Source: Bradyrhizobium niftali
GTDB taxonomy: Bacteria > Pseudomonadota > Alphaproteobacteria > Rhizobiales > Xanthobacteraceae
DNA: 64,000 nucleotides
Assembly (NCBI RefSeq): GCF_004571025.1
Contig: NZ_SPQT01000026.1
Location: forward strand, 83,242-147,241
Reading direction: 5' to 3'
Part shown: one piece after another, positions 45,490 to 54,645 of the stretch
Layout of the letters: the number at the start of each line of letters is the position of its first letter
Numbering within the stretch: position 1 is the stretch's first letter
The notes under the pieces: model-generated
What the model was told of the DNA's origin: nothing
The model's input: only the letters and a program-made list of their open reading frames with translations
Databases searched by the model: none
Made by a program: the position numbers and the translations under genes

Positions 45490-47451
45490 ATGCGGACTCA
45501 ACTGACCACCTATTTCGCGCGGCTGTTCGCCGGCGATCTGTCAGCGTTCGGCGGTCCCGCAACCGACGAAGCCATGGCCGGCCATATCCGCGCGGAACAG
45601 ATGTCGCTGGTGCTCGGCTATTCCGTCGGCATCATGCTCGCCAATGCCTGCAACGCCGCCGTGCTTGCCATCGCGCTGTGGCATTCGCCGGACCGGACGT
45701 TCGCCCTGATCTGGGCGGTCGTCGTCGCCGCTGCCGCGATCGCGTTCGGGGTGCAGTCCCATGCCTCGCGCCGGATCACAAAACCGCAATTCGTCTCGCG
45801 CCGCGCCATGCATCGGCTGGTGCGCAATGCCTTCATCCTCGGGGCCGCCTGGGGCATCGTGCCGGTCGCCTTCTTCGCAAACGCCGCAACCGGCGGCCAG
45901 CTTGTCATCACCTGCCTTTGCTCGGGCATGCTGGCCGGCGGCGCGCTGGCTTTCGCCACCATCCCGATTGCGGCCATCGCCTTCACGACCCCGATCTTCG
46001 TCGGCATCGCCATCTGCCTCGGCCGTGACGGCGATCCGGCCTATGTGCTGATGGCCATCCTGGTGGTGGTCTACGGGTCAGTGCTGCTGCGCGCGGTGTT
46101 CGTGAATTCAATCGGGTTCGCGCGGCGCGTGATACGGCAGGTCGAGGCCGAGCGCACGGTGCGGCAGGATCCGCTGACTCTCCTGCCCAACCGCTTCGCC
46201 TTCAACGAGACGCTCGATGCCGCCTTGAAGCGGCTGGCCCTGTCGGGCGAAGAGTTCGCGGTGCTGCTGCTCGATCTCGATCGCTTCAAGGAGGTCAACG
46301 ACAAGTTCGGCCACCCCGCCGGCGACGAATTCCTGGTCCAGGTCGCAAGCCGCCTGCAACGCTGTACCCGCGCGGCCGAGCACGTCGCGCGCATCGGCGG
46401 CGACGAGTTCGCGCTGGTGATGGCCAACCTGGCGCGGCCCGAGGATGCGCTAGAAATCGCCGAGCGCTTTGTCGCAGCCTTCACCGAGCCGTTCCCGATC
46501 GAGGGCCGCCAGCTCGCGGGCGCGACCAGCGTCGGCATCGTGCTGGCACCGCGCGACGGCAACACGGCCCTCGACATCATGAAGAACGCCGACGCGGCGC
46601 TCTACCGCGCCAAGAAGGCCGGACCCGGCACGGTCTGCTTCTTCGAGGTCAGCGACGACAGGCTGTCCCGCGATCGCAAGGCGCTGCAATCGGACCTCGA
46701 GGGCGCCATCGCGCGCAACGAGCTGTTTCTCGTCTTCCAGCCGTTCCTCGACCTCGGCGAGAACCGGATCACCGGCTTCGAGGCGCTGCTGCGCTGGCAG
46801 CATCCCTCGCGAGGGCTGGTGCCGCCGAGCGAGTTCATCCCCATCGCCGAGGAGACCGGGCTGATCCACGCGATCGGCGAATGGGTGATCAGGCGCGCCT
46901 GCGCGACGCTGGCGGACTGGCCCGAGGACATCAGGGTCGCCGTGAATTTCTCCGCGGCGCAGTTTCACAACACCGGCATCCTCCAGACCATCGTGCAGGC
47001 GCTGGCCGACGCGAAGGTCTCTCCCAGCCGGCTCGAGATCGAGATCACCGAATCGATGCTGCTGTCGAAATACGGATCGGCCGTGTCGATCCTGAACGCG
47101 CTGCTGCAACTCGGTGTCACCGTTGCGTTAGACGATTTCGGCACCGGATTCTCGTCGCTCACTTACCTGCGCAAGCTGCCGTTCAGCCGCATCAAGATCG
47201 ACCAGTCCTTCATCCGCGACATGCTGGTCCAGCCGGACTGTGCCGCGATCGTGAAGTCGGTGATTTCGCTCGCGCGCGACCTGCGCATCGGCGTGGTCGC
47301 CGAAGGCGTCGAGACTGCCGATCAGCTCGAATATCTGAGGCAGATCAATTGCGACGAAATCCAGGGCTATCTGATCAGCCGGCCGGTGTCGGCTGAGCAG
47401 GTTCTGGCGCTGCTCGACACGAAGAAGCTGCGGGCGACTTACGCGGCGTAG
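45490..47451 (+). CDS. GGDEF-EAL protein with N-terminal membrane domain
   Basis: Protein of 653 aa. About six hydrophobic segments in residues 40-205 form a membrane sensor, followed by a GGDEF domain (about 220-390, motif IGGDEF) and an EAL domain (about 395-645). The I-site position reads RAAE, not RxxD. The EAL domain keeps EALLRW, NFSAAQF, DDFGTGFSSL and EGVET, so phosphodiesterase activity is expected. Start taken at ATG 45490; a TTG at 45433 gives a longer form. Confidence 0.88.
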   Translation: MRTQLTTYFARLFAGDLSAFGGPATDEAMAGHIRAEQMSLVLGYSVGIMLANACNAAVLAIALWHSPDRTFALIWAVVVAAAAIAFGVQSHASRRITKPQFVSRRAMHRLVRNAFILGAAWGIVPVAFFANAATGGQLVITCLCSGMLAGGALAFATIPIAAIAFTTPIFVGIAICLGRDGDPAYVLMAILVVVYGSVLLRAVFVNSIGFARRVIRQVEAERTVRQDPLTLLPNRFAFNETLDAALKRLALSGEEFAVLLLDLDRFKEVNDKFGHPAGDEFLVQVASRLQRCTRAAEHVARIGGDEFALVMANLARPEDALEIAERFVAAFTEPFPIEGRQLAGATSVGIVLAPRDGNTALDIMKNADAALYRAKKAGPGTVCFFEVSDDRLSRDRKALQSDLEGAIARNELFLVFQPFLDLGENRITGFEALLRWQHPSRGLVPPSEFIPIAEETGLIHAIGEWVIRRACATLADWPEDIRVAVNFSAAQFHNTGILQTIVQALADAKVSPSRLEIEITESMLLSKYGSAVSILNALLQLGVTVALDDFGTGFSSLTYLRKLPFSRIKIDQSFIRDMLVQPDCAAIVKSVISLARDLRIGVVAEGVETADQLEYLRQINCDEIQGYLISRPVSAEQVLALLDTKKLRATYAA

Positions 47452-47636
47452 GGCATAGACTCGCAAAGTCTCCGCAGCCATGGGATCAGTCTGCTTCGCT
47501 GACCTAAGGTAGCCCGCTGTTCTGAGAGTGCTTTCCGAGTGTTTCGGCGCGCTACCTCTAACGAGGACTTGCCGTGTCGGCTCCATTAGGCAACACTTGC
47601 CCCCTTTCAGAGTAGTTATTTTTGAGGGGCATCATC

Positions 47637-47786
47637 ATGCCTGAGATATTGGACGTCCTGCTGTGGTGTGCCGCGCTTGCGACATGGCTGATGCTTTTCT
47701 TCGCCTTCGTGAGCAAGGCCCTGAAACCGCTCTCAAAGAGCGTCCGCCGCGTGATCGAGGCAGCTTTCAAACCCAACTTGAAGTGA
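47637..47786 (+). CDS. 49-aa membrane peptide
   Basis: Short frame with GAGGGG 8 bases before the ATG. Residues 4-26 (ILDVLLWCAALATWLMLFFAFV) form one transmembrane helix, then a basic tail (SKALKPLSKSVRRVIEAAFKPN). It lies between the GGDEF-EAL gene and the convergent doxX-like gene. The ribosome site and the helix-plus-positive-tail composition support a real gene; no homologue family comes to mind. Confidence 0.5.
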   Translation: MPEILDVLLWCAALATWLMLFFAFVSKALKPLSKSVRRVIEAAFKPNLK

Positions 47787-47792
47787 TGTCGG

Positions 47793-48236
47793 CTACGATG
47801 CCCGATCGAAACTGAACCGGCCTGCGCCGGTGACGAAGATCAGCATCGCGCCGCCCATGATCGAGATGTTCTTCAGGAAGTGGTTGTATTGACCAACCTG
47901 CTGCGCACCCGCGGGATACTCCCAGTAGCGGTGCGCAACAGCCGTTGCCGCCACGACGAACACAAACGTCAGGATTGCGCAGTAGCGCGTACCGACGCCC
48001 AATATCAAACCAACGGATATCAATACTTCCAGTGCGATGTTCGTCATGGTGAACAGCTCAGGTGCTGGAAGGTGCAGGGACCTGAAATAACTCACGGAGC
48101 CGCTGAAGTCGTGTATTGCGCCGTACGCGCTTCCGACGAATACCCACGCGAGCAGAATGCGGCCGATCAAGATCAGCGAGTCGGCACTCCCTGTGGCGAA
48201 CTCGTCGACTGCCAGCGAGACCGAATTGGATTTCAT
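47793..48236 (-). CDS. DoxX-family membrane protein
   Basis: Protein of 147 aa with start at 48236 after GGAGGT. Four hydrophobic segments (LILIGRILLAWVFVGSAY, FTMTNIALEVLISVGLILGV, AILTFVFVVAATAVAHRYW, NISIMGGAMLIFVTG) and the DoxX-like GRILLA start and HFLKNISIMGG end. The family includes quinone-linked sulfur-oxidising subunits and redox-stress membrane proteins; the role here is unknown. Confidence 0.85.
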   Translation of the reverse strand: MKSNSVSLAVDEFATGSADSLILIGRILLAWVFVGSAYGAIHDFSGSVSYFRSLHLPAPELFTMTNIALEVLISVGLILGVGTRYCAILTFVFVVAATAVAHRYWEYPAGAQQVGQYNHFLKNISIMGGAMLIFVTGAGRFSFDRAS

Positions 48237-48498
48237 GGCAGAACCTCCACCCTTGTTGTCCAAGACCGGCTGAACACGTTTACTGCCGAGAGCAAACCTA
48301 TCATGATTGGTGGACCGCACGAAGCGCTCTTACCGGCTCGTTGGCGCGGCAAAACGAAGCCCGCTTCGTCACGGAATTGGTCCGCCTGCAAATGGCCCTC
48401 AGCGCCAGGACGAACCGCACCCGCCTGCTCCCGCGCGTAGAGCGGATGCGCATGCCTTCAGGCTGATCGCGTTTCCGAGTACGCCTTCCAGCCCCGCC

Positions 48499-49479
48499 TC
48501 AGACCGCGTCCGCCCGCAGCAGCGTGTCCACGGTGATGGTGCCGCGGGCGCGGGAGACGCAGGCGCAGATCTTCTGGTTGCTCTGTTTCTGATGGTCGCT
48601 GAAGAAGACGTCGCGATGGTCGATCTCGCCGTCGACTGCGACGACGTCGATGGCGCAGAGGCCGCATTCGCCGCGCTTGCAATCGTACATCACGTCGTGG
48701 CCGCTGGCATTGAGCACGTCCAGCATCGAGCGCTCGCGCGGGATTTCGAGTTCGACACCGGAGTCTTTCAAGCGCACGCGAAAGGTCTCGGTCGGCAGCG
48801 TGCCGCTGGAGCCAAACGTCTCGTACCGAAGATCGGCGAGCGGATGGCCGGCGCCGATCCAGGCGTGGCGCGCGGCGTCCAGCATCCGCATCGGGCCGCA
48901 GAACAGCGCCAGCGCGCCTTGCGGCAATGACGCGAACAGCGCGTCGAGATCGAGCCGCCGGCCCTCGTCGCTCGCGTGAACGACAAGGCGGTCGCCGAGC
49001 ATGCCGGCAAGATCGTCGAGATAGGCGGCCTCGCCGCGCGAGCGCACGGCATAATGCAGCGTGACATCGGCGGCACGTCGCGCCAGCGCCTGCGCGGCGC
49101 CGAGGATCGGGGTGATGCCGATGCCGCCGGCGATCAGGCAATAGTTTTCGCGGGCCCAGTCGACCGCGAGCAGCGAGGCGGGCTGCGTGATGTCGAGCCG
49201 CGCGCCCGGTGCTAATTGCCACATATAGCGCGAACCGCCGCGGGAATCCTCGGCGCGGCGCACCGCGATCTTGAGGCCACGCGAGGTGGCCTCGCCGACC
49301 AGCGAATAGGATCGCGTCTCGGGCAGGCCGTCGATGGTCACGCTGACATTGATGTGGCTGCCGACCGGATAGGCTGTGCCGTCGAACCGGTCGGGCAGGA
49401 TCAGGAATTCGCGGATGCCGGGCGCAAGGTCGCGCGTCGAGACGAGCGTCGCCGGGGTCCAGGTTTCGATGAAGCGCAT
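48499..49479 (-). CDS. oxygenase reductase, PDR/VanB type
   Basis: Reductase of 326 aa. An FMN/FAD-binding barrel (RSYSLVGEA near 57) precedes an NAD domain (LIAGGIGITPILGAAQAL near 115) and a plant-type 2Fe-2S domain at the C terminus with CKRGECGLC near 272 and the fourth ligand in ICACVSR. It should pass electrons from NAD(P)H to the Rieske oxygenase encoded upstream. Third gene of the operon, 10 bp after the GntR gene. Confidence 0.9.
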   Translation of the reverse strand: MRFIETWTPATLVSTRDLAPGIREFLILPDRFDGTAYPVGSHINVSVTIDGLPETRSYSLVGEATSRGLKIAVRRAEDSRGGSRYMWQLAPGARLDITQPASLLAVDWARENYCLIAGGIGITPILGAAQALARRAADVTLHYAVRSRGEAAYLDDLAGMLGDRLVVHASDEGRRLDLDALFASLPQGALALFCGPMRMLDAARHAWIGAGHPLADLRYETFGSSGTLPTETFRVRLKDSGVELEIPRERSMLDVLNASGHDVMYDCKRGECGLCAIDVVAVDGEIDHRDVFFSDHQKQSNQKICACVSRARGTITVDTLLRADAV

Positions 49480-49489
49480 GGTGACTGCC

Positions 49490-50242
49490 CTAATCGGTTG
49501 CGGTCTTGATCAGCGCGAGCGCCGGCAAGAGGTCGAGATGGGTCCGATTGCGCAGCGCGAGCCGCAGGTTGCGCACCGCGAGCCGCGCGTGCTCGCGCAT
49601 CACAGCCTCGGCGCGCGTACCTTCGCGGTTTTCGATGGCGTCGATGACGACGCGGTGGTGCTCCTGCCCGATGATCAGGATCTGCTGGGCCTCGGGCAGC
49701 GCCGACTGCGCCATCACGAAGCCGCTCGGGGAGGCGAACGGCAGCGCGGAGGCGCGGTCGATCTGCCGGATCAGCGGCGGGCTGCGCGACAATTCCGTGA
49801 GCAGCGCGTGGAAGCGCGCGTTCAGCGTGACATAGGACGAGAACGCATCGACCGAGATCGGCACCTGGCGCAGCAATTCGTCGATCGCGGCGAGACATTC
49901 CTTCAGCGGCTCGAGCTCGCGCGCGGAGACGCCGCGCTCGGCGGCAAAGCGCGCGGCGAGCCCTTCCAGCGTGCCGCGCAGCTCGATGGAATCGGAGATG
50001 TCGCGCTCGGAGAACGCCTTCACCATGAAGCCGCCGGAGGGGATCGCCTCCAACAGGCCCTCCTCCTCCAGCCGCACCAGCGCCATGCGCACCGGCGTGC
50101 GCGAGGCGCCGGTCGTCTCCACCGCCTGAAGCTCGGAGATGCGCTCGCCGGGACGCAAGGAGCCCGACAGGATCTGGTCGCGCAGCGCGAGCTGCGCCTT
50201 CACGGTCTGCGAGACGGAGCGGTCGACCTCGCGCTCGGCCAT
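49490..50242 (-). CDS. GntR/FadR-type regulator of the oxygenase operon
   Basis: Regulator of 250 aa: winged helix at about 12-75 (LRDQILSGSLRPGERISELQAVE and SRTPVRMALVRLEEEGLL) and an all-helical FCD effector domain. It lies between the oxygenase and reductase genes, 6 bp from the first and 10 bp from the second, so it is expressed together with them. GTATAC-centred palindromes upstream of the oxygenase gene are candidate sites. Confidence 0.88.
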   Translation of the reverse strand: MAEREVDRSVSQTVKAQLALRDQILSGSLRPGERISELQAVETTGASRTPVRMALVRLEEEGLLEAIPSGGFMVKAFSERDISDSIELRGTLEGLAARFAAERGVSARELEPLKECLAAIDELLRQVPISVDAFSSYVTLNARFHALLTELSRSPPLIRQIDRASALPFASPSGFVMAQSALPEAQQILIIGQEHHRVVIDAIENREGTRAEAVMREHARLAVRNLRLALRNRTHLDLLPALALIKTATD

Positions 50243-50248
50243 GTCGGC

Positions 50249-51298
50249 TTACTCCGCGGCCTGGAGGTGTTGCGGCGCGTTTTCCTTCGCCACCATCCTG
50301 TCGATCAGCTTGCGCGTCCACATCGCGCCGGCGTCGATGTTGAGGTTGTAGAAGACGCGATCGGGGTTCTCGTCCATCGCGCGCTGCTGCGCTTCGAGGA
50401 TCAGCTCGTCCTCGCGGAAGATGCCGGAGACGCCTTCGCGGATCTCGGTGGTGATGCGCTGCTCGCCGATCTGGTAGTTGCGGACGAAGGCCCAGAAGTA
50501 GTGACAGGTCTTCTCGGTCTCCGGCGTGATGGTGTTGAGCACGAAGCCGTTGACGCCCTGCGAGCGGTCACCTTCCGGCGCGCCGGTGCCTGTCAGCGCC
50601 ACGCCGACGTCGATGGCGATGGTGCATGGCGCTTCGAAACGGATGATCTGCCAGCGATCGACGAGGCCGGGCTTGCCGAGCTGCTTGGCCCAGAACGGCG
50701 GCGCCTCGATGCCGCGCATCCAGCGCGTCACGGTAACAGTCTTCTCGCCATGGGTGACGTCGAACGGCGCTTCGGCGACCGCGTCGTTGCCGATCGAGGA
50801 GCCGTGCACGAAGGTCTCGTGCGTGAGGTCCATGAGGTTGTCGAGCACGAGACGGTAGTCGCAATTGACGCGGATGGTCTTGCCGTCGCCGGCCCAGGCC
50901 GGATCGTGATTCCAGTGCATGTCGGGCACGAGCGCGGGATCGGCCAGCGCGGGATCGCCCATCCAGAGCCAGATGTAGCGGTGGCGCTCGACCACGGGAT
51001 AGGCGCGCACGCAGGCCGAGGGATTGATGGTCTCCTGCGAGGGCATGAAGGTGCAGCGCCCCTGCGCGTTGTACTTCAGGCCGTGATAGCCGCAGACGAC
51101 GGTGTCGCCTTCGAGCCGTCCCTTCGACAGCGGCACCAGGCGATGCCAGCAGGCATCCTCCAGCGCAGCCACCGAGCCATCGGCCTTCCGGTACATCACA
51201 ACGTGCTTGCCGCAGATCGTCCGCGGCAGCAGCGCCGGCTTCACCTCGGCGTCCCAGGCGGCGGCGTACCAGGCGTTCATGGGGAAGGGCTTTGTCAC
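50249..51298 (-). CDS. Rieske aromatic-ring-hydroxylating oxygenase, VanA-like
   Basis: Alpha subunit of 349 aa. The Rieske cluster ligands are in CWHR and CGYHG (about 44 and 62), and the mononuclear iron site in DNLMDLTHETFVH (about 150-162). The GTG start at 51298 (VTKPFPMNAWYAAAWD) has GGGAG 8 bases upstream; a TTG at 51313 is less likely. Such two-component oxygenases demethylate vanillate or hydroxylate phenoxy and phthalate-type compounds; the substrate cannot be told here. Confidence 0.88.
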   Translation of the reverse strand: MTKPFPMNAWYAAAWDAEVKPALLPRTICGKHVVMYRKADGSVAALEDACWHRLVPLSKGRLEGDTVVCGYHGLKYNAQGRCTFMPSQETINPSACVRAYPVVERHRYIWLWMGDPALADPALVPDMHWNHDPAWAGDGKTIRVNCDYRLVLDNLMDLTHETFVHGSSIGNDAVAEAPFDVTHGEKTVTVTRWMRGIEAPPFWAKQLGKPGLVDRWQIIRFEAPCTIAIDVGVALTGTGAPEGDRSQGVNGFVLNTITPETEKTCHYFWAFVRNYQIGEQRITTEIREGVSGIFREDELILEAQQRAMDENPDRVFYNLNIDAGAMWTRKLIDRMVAKENAPQHLQAAE

Positions 51299-51324
51299 CG
51301 GTCTCACTCCCAAGGCTTATGAAT

Positions 51325-51412
51325 ACGTTATGTATACATTACCAGGGGAGAAAGTGCCGTTCAAGGCCGAAATTTGCGTACCTTGATACCTAAATGCAAA
51401 ACTGTGTATACA
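51325..51412. promoter_or_regulatory. GTATAC palindromes upstream of the oxygenase gene
   Basis: ATGTATACAT (51330-51339) is a perfect 10-bp palindrome, 32 bp before the GTG start. TGTATACA (51405-51412) is a second one about 70 bp further up. GntR/FCD regulators typically bind short GT-AC palindromes of this form, and the regulator gene is in the operon. Confidence 0.5.
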
Positions 51413-51424
51413 GGCTCGACCCTA

Positions 51425-51530
51425 CCGTCATTCCCCGCGGAGGCGGGGAATTCAGTACTCCGCGGCGGTCATTGGTTCACACAACTTCCGCCGCGGCGTG
51501 CTGGATCACCCGCTTTCGCGGGTGATGACA
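51425..51530. repeat. palindromic intergenic repeat, GATCCAGTA family
   Basis: GTCATTCCCCGCGGAGGCGGGGAATTCAGTACT pairs with GTGCTGGATCACCCGC...GCGGGTGATGAC, imperfectly. Related to the repeats at 32060-32161 and 45184-45286. It fills the gap between the oxygenase promoter and the convergent pgm stop. Confidence 0.65.
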
Positions 51531-51587
51531 GCGCGCGATACGGAACACCCCCCTGGAGGGGAAGGTAAGAGGCGTCTTCGCCGGCAG

Positions 51588-53234
51588 TTACGTTCCGAAC
51601 ACCTTCGCCAGCCCGGCCTGGGCTTCTTCCTGAATCCGCTTCAGGTGGTCGGTGCTGCGAAAACTTTCCGCGTAGATCTTGTAGACGTCCTCCGTCCCCG
51701 ACGGCCTCGCCGCGAACCAGCCGAAATCGGTCTCGACCTTGATGCCGCCGAACGGCTGGCCGTTGCCGGGCGCCTTGCTGAGCGTGGCACGAACGGGATC
51801 GCCGGCGAGATCCTTCAGGCCGAGCTGCTCGGGCGTGACGGACTTCAAAATGTTCTTCTGCGGCGTGGTCGCCGCGACGTCGATGCGCGCGTAATGGGGC
51901 ATGCCAAACTCGGCGGTGAGATCGCCAAAGAGCTGGCTGGGATCGCGGCCGGTCTTCGCCATGATCTCCGCGGCGAGCAGGCCGAGGATGATGCCGTCCT
52001 TGTCGGTGGTCCACACCGTGCCGTCGCGGCGCAGGAACGAGGCCCCTGCACTCTCCTCGCCGCCGAAGCCGAAGCCGCCCGTGAGGAGGCCGTCGACGAA
52101 CCATTTGAAGCCGACCGGCGTCTCGACCAGCTTGCGACCGAGCTTTTTCGCGACGCGGTCGATGATCGAGCTCGACACCACGGTCTTGCCGATCGCGGCA
52201 TCCTTGCCCCAGTTCGGGCGGTGCGCGAACAGATAGGAGATCGCCGTCGCGAGATAATGGTTCGGATTCATCAGGCCGCCGGTCCGCGTCACGATGCCAT
52301 GGCGGTCGGCATCGGTGTCGTTGGCAAAGGCGACGTCGAAGCGGTCGCGCATGCCGATCAGGCTCGCCATCGCGTAAGGCGAGGAGCAGTCCATGCGGAT
52401 CTTGCCGTCCCAGTCGACCGTCATGAAGCGGAAGGTCGGATCGATCGCCTCGTTCACGACCGTGGCCTTCAGGCCGTAGCGCTCGATGATCGGATGCCAG
52501 TAATGCACGGCGGCGCCGCCGAGCGGGTCGATGCCGATATTGATGCCGGCGGATTTGACGAGATCGAGATCGACGACGTTGCCGAGATCGGCGACGTAGG
52601 GCGTGATGAAGTCGTAAGCATGCACGTTCGCAGCCTTGCGCGCCTTGGCGTAGTCCATGCGCGCCACGCCCCTGAGCCCGTCGGCAAGATAGGCGTTGGC
52701 ACGCTTCTCGACGACGCCGGTCGCATCGGTGTCGGCCGGGCCACCATGCGGCGGATTGTATTTGTAGCCGCCGTCTTCCGGCGGATTGTGCGAGGGCGTG
52801 ACGACGACGCCATCCGCCAGACCCGACGTGCGGCCCTTGTTGTAGGTGAGGATCGCGTGCGAGATCACAGGCGTCGGCGTGTAGCCGCCGTCCTTGTCGA
52901 TCATGACGTCGACGCCGTTAGCCGCGAACACCTCGACGGCGCTGACGAGAGCAGGTTCGGCCAGCGCGTGGGTGTCGATGCCGATGAAGAGCGGGCCGGT
53001 CAGCCCCTTTTCCTTTCTGTAGTCACAAATTGCCTGCGTGGTCGCGAGGATATGGCCCTCGTTGAAGGTGGTCTTGAACGAGGTGCCGCGATGACCGGAG
53101 GTGCCGAACGCCACCCGCTGCGCCGGGTCAGCCACGTCGGGCTTGCCGGCGAAATAGGCCGTCACCAGCCGTGGAATGTTGGTGAGCGCGTCCGGCGAGA
53201 CCTGCTTGCCCGCCGCGGGATGAACATCAGCCAC
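51588..53234 (-). CDS. pgm: phosphoglucomutase (alpha-D-glucose phosphate-specific)
   Basis: Interconverts glucose-1- and glucose-6-phosphate, 548 aa. FGTSGHRGTSF is near residue 43, the phosphoserine loop TPSHNPPEDGG near 147, the metal-binding ANDTDADRHG near 300, and the sugar-binding GGEESAGASF near 400. It supplies glucose-1-phosphate for UDP-glucose, and hence envelope polysaccharides; a UDP-glucose dehydrogenase gene is 10 kb away. Stand-alone. Confidence 0.94.
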   Translation of the reverse strand: MADVHPAAGKQVSPDALTNIPRLVTAYFAGKPDVADPAQRVAFGTSGHRGTSFKTTFNEGHILATTQAICDYRKEKGLTGPLFIGIDTHALAEPALVSAVEVFAANGVDVMIDKDGGYTPTPVISHAILTYNKGRTSGLADGVVVTPSHNPPEDGGYKYNPPHGGPADTDATGVVEKRANAYLADGLRGVARMDYAKARKAANVHAYDFITPYVADLGNVVDLDLVKSAGINIGIDPLGGAAVHYWHPIIERYGLKATVVNEAIDPTFRFMTVDWDGKIRMDCSSPYAMASLIGMRDRFDVAFANDTDADRHGIVTRTGGLMNPNHYLATAISYLFAHRPNWGKDAAIGKTVVSSSIIDRVAKKLGRKLVETPVGFKWFVDGLLTGGFGFGGEESAGASFLRRDGTVWTTDKDGIILGLLAAEIMAKTGRDPSQLFGDLTAEFGMPHYARIDVAATTPQKNILKSVTPEQLGLKDLAGDPVRATLSKAPGNGQPFGGIKVETDFGWFAARPSGTEDVYKIYAESFRSTDHLKRIQEEAQAGLAKVFGT

Positions 53235-53360
53235 TGAAATATCCTCGTCCTGTCGTCACAGAGATTGCGGGACACCATAGCATCGGCCGGGCGCCCGCCA
53301 AGGGCACAACACGCGCGAGGGGGAAGGCGTTCCTTGGGTGCCAACCCGGAATGACCATGC

Positions 53361-53430
53361 TGTAGCTCGCATGAGCGAAGCGATATGCGGGACCGCCTGT
53401 CCCGGATGTCGCTTCGCTCATCCGGGCTAC
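53361..53430. repeat. palindromic intergenic repeat, ATGAGCGAAGCGA family
   Basis: GCATGAGCGAAGCGATATGCGGG and CCCGGATGTCGCTTCGCTCATCC form an imperfect inverted repeat. It lies in the 243-bp gap between pgm and the hydrolase gene. Confidence 0.6.
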
Positions 53431-53477
53431 GGGGTTCATGCTATGCTCCACACCATCGCCACCTTTCGAATCGTCCC

Positions 53478-54611
53478 ATGATCCTCCCGCGAATGCTGCT
53501 CCTGCTGATCGCCAGCCTCGTTGTGGCCGGCGCGCCGGCGCGCGCCGCCGAGTTCTACACCGAGGATCTGCGCATCCCGATGGCGGAAGCCGGGCCGCAG
53601 GGGCTGGAGGCGTTCCTGGTGCGCCCGGCGGGGACGAAGCGCTATCCGCTCGCGCTGCTCAGCCACGGCTCGCCGCGCAGTTTCGACGACCGCGCCACCA
53701 TGTCCGCGCACAAATATTACGGCATCGCGCTGGAATACGCCCGGCGCGGCTTTGCCGCGCTGATCGTGATGCGGCGCGGCTACGGCACCTCGCCGGGCGG
53801 ACGCGTCGACAGCGTCGGCGGCTGCGCCAATGCCGCGTACATGCCGGCGGCGGCGATTGCGGTCGCGGACCTGCGCGCGGCGATCGATGCGATGGGGCGC
53901 AGGACCGACGTCACGACATCGGGCATGATCGCGGCCGGCCATTCCGCCGGCGGGCTCGCCACCGTCGCGCTGACGGCGCAGGCGCCGCCCGGTCTCGTCG
54001 CCGCGATCAGCTTTGCCGGCGGCCGCGGCTCGCGCGACGGCGACGACGTCTGCAACGAGGGCGGCCTGGTGCAGGCCTTCGCCACCTTCGGCAAGACATC
54101 CGGCGTGCCGATGCTGTGGGTTTACGCGACCAACGATCTGTTCTTCGGGCCCGATCTCGCCCGCCGGCTCTATGACGGTTTTCGCGGCAATGGCGGCAAC
54201 GTGAAATTCGTCGCGGCGGCGCCTTACGGCGACGATGGCCATTATCTCTATTCCGTGGTCGGCCGTCCGCAATGGACGCCGTATGTGGACGCCTTCCTGC
54301 GCGAGCGCGGGCTCGGCCACGACGTCCTGAGCCCGCCCGATCCGCTGCCGCCGCCGAGCCAGCTCAACGAGGCCGCGCGCGCCGAGTTCGCGCGCTATCT
54401 CGCCAGCACCGTGCCGCACAAGGCTTTTGCGGTGTCGCCCAAGGGCGGTTACGGCTGGCGTTCGGGGCGCGCGACGGCCGACGACGCCCAGCGCGATTCG
54501 CTCGCGGCTTGCATGAAATGGTCGCCCACCTGCACGCTCTACGCGGTCGATGATCGGCTCGCCGGAGCTGCGCAAGGGACAATAACGGACCAGAGCGCCC
54601 GCGCGCGATAG
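53478..54611 (+). CDS. secreted alpha/beta hydrolase, dienelactone hydrolase-like
   Basis: Protein of 377 aa. A signal peptide covers about 1-23 (ILPRMLLLLIASLVVAGAPARA). The nucleophile elbow GHSAGG is near residue 155, the acid in YATNDLFFG and the His in GDDGHYLYS complete a triad. The C-terminal 80 residues form a second, helical Cys-containing region. Likely a periplasmic esterase or peptidase-like hydrolase. It is isolated on the plus strand. Confidence 0.82.
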   Translation: MILPRMLLLLIASLVVAGAPARAAEFYTEDLRIPMAEAGPQGLEAFLVRPAGTKRYPLALLSHGSPRSFDDRATMSAHKYYGIALEYARRGFAALIVMRRGYGTSPGGRVDSVGGCANAAYMPAAAIAVADLRAAIDAMGRRTDVTTSGMIAAGHSAGGLATVALTAQAPPGLVAAISFAGGRGSRDGDDVCNEGGLVQAFATFGKTSGVPMLWVYATNDLFFGPDLARRLYDGFRGNGGNVKFVAAAPYGDDGHYLYSVVGRPQWTPYVDAFLRERGLGHDVLSPPDPLPPPSQLNEAARAEFARYLASTVPHKAFAVSPKGGYGWRSGRATADDAQRDSLAACMKWSPTCTLYAVDDRLAGAAQGTITDQSARAR

Positions 54612-54645
54612 GCGCGAGGGCGATCAGATCACTCGACGGAGGAGG

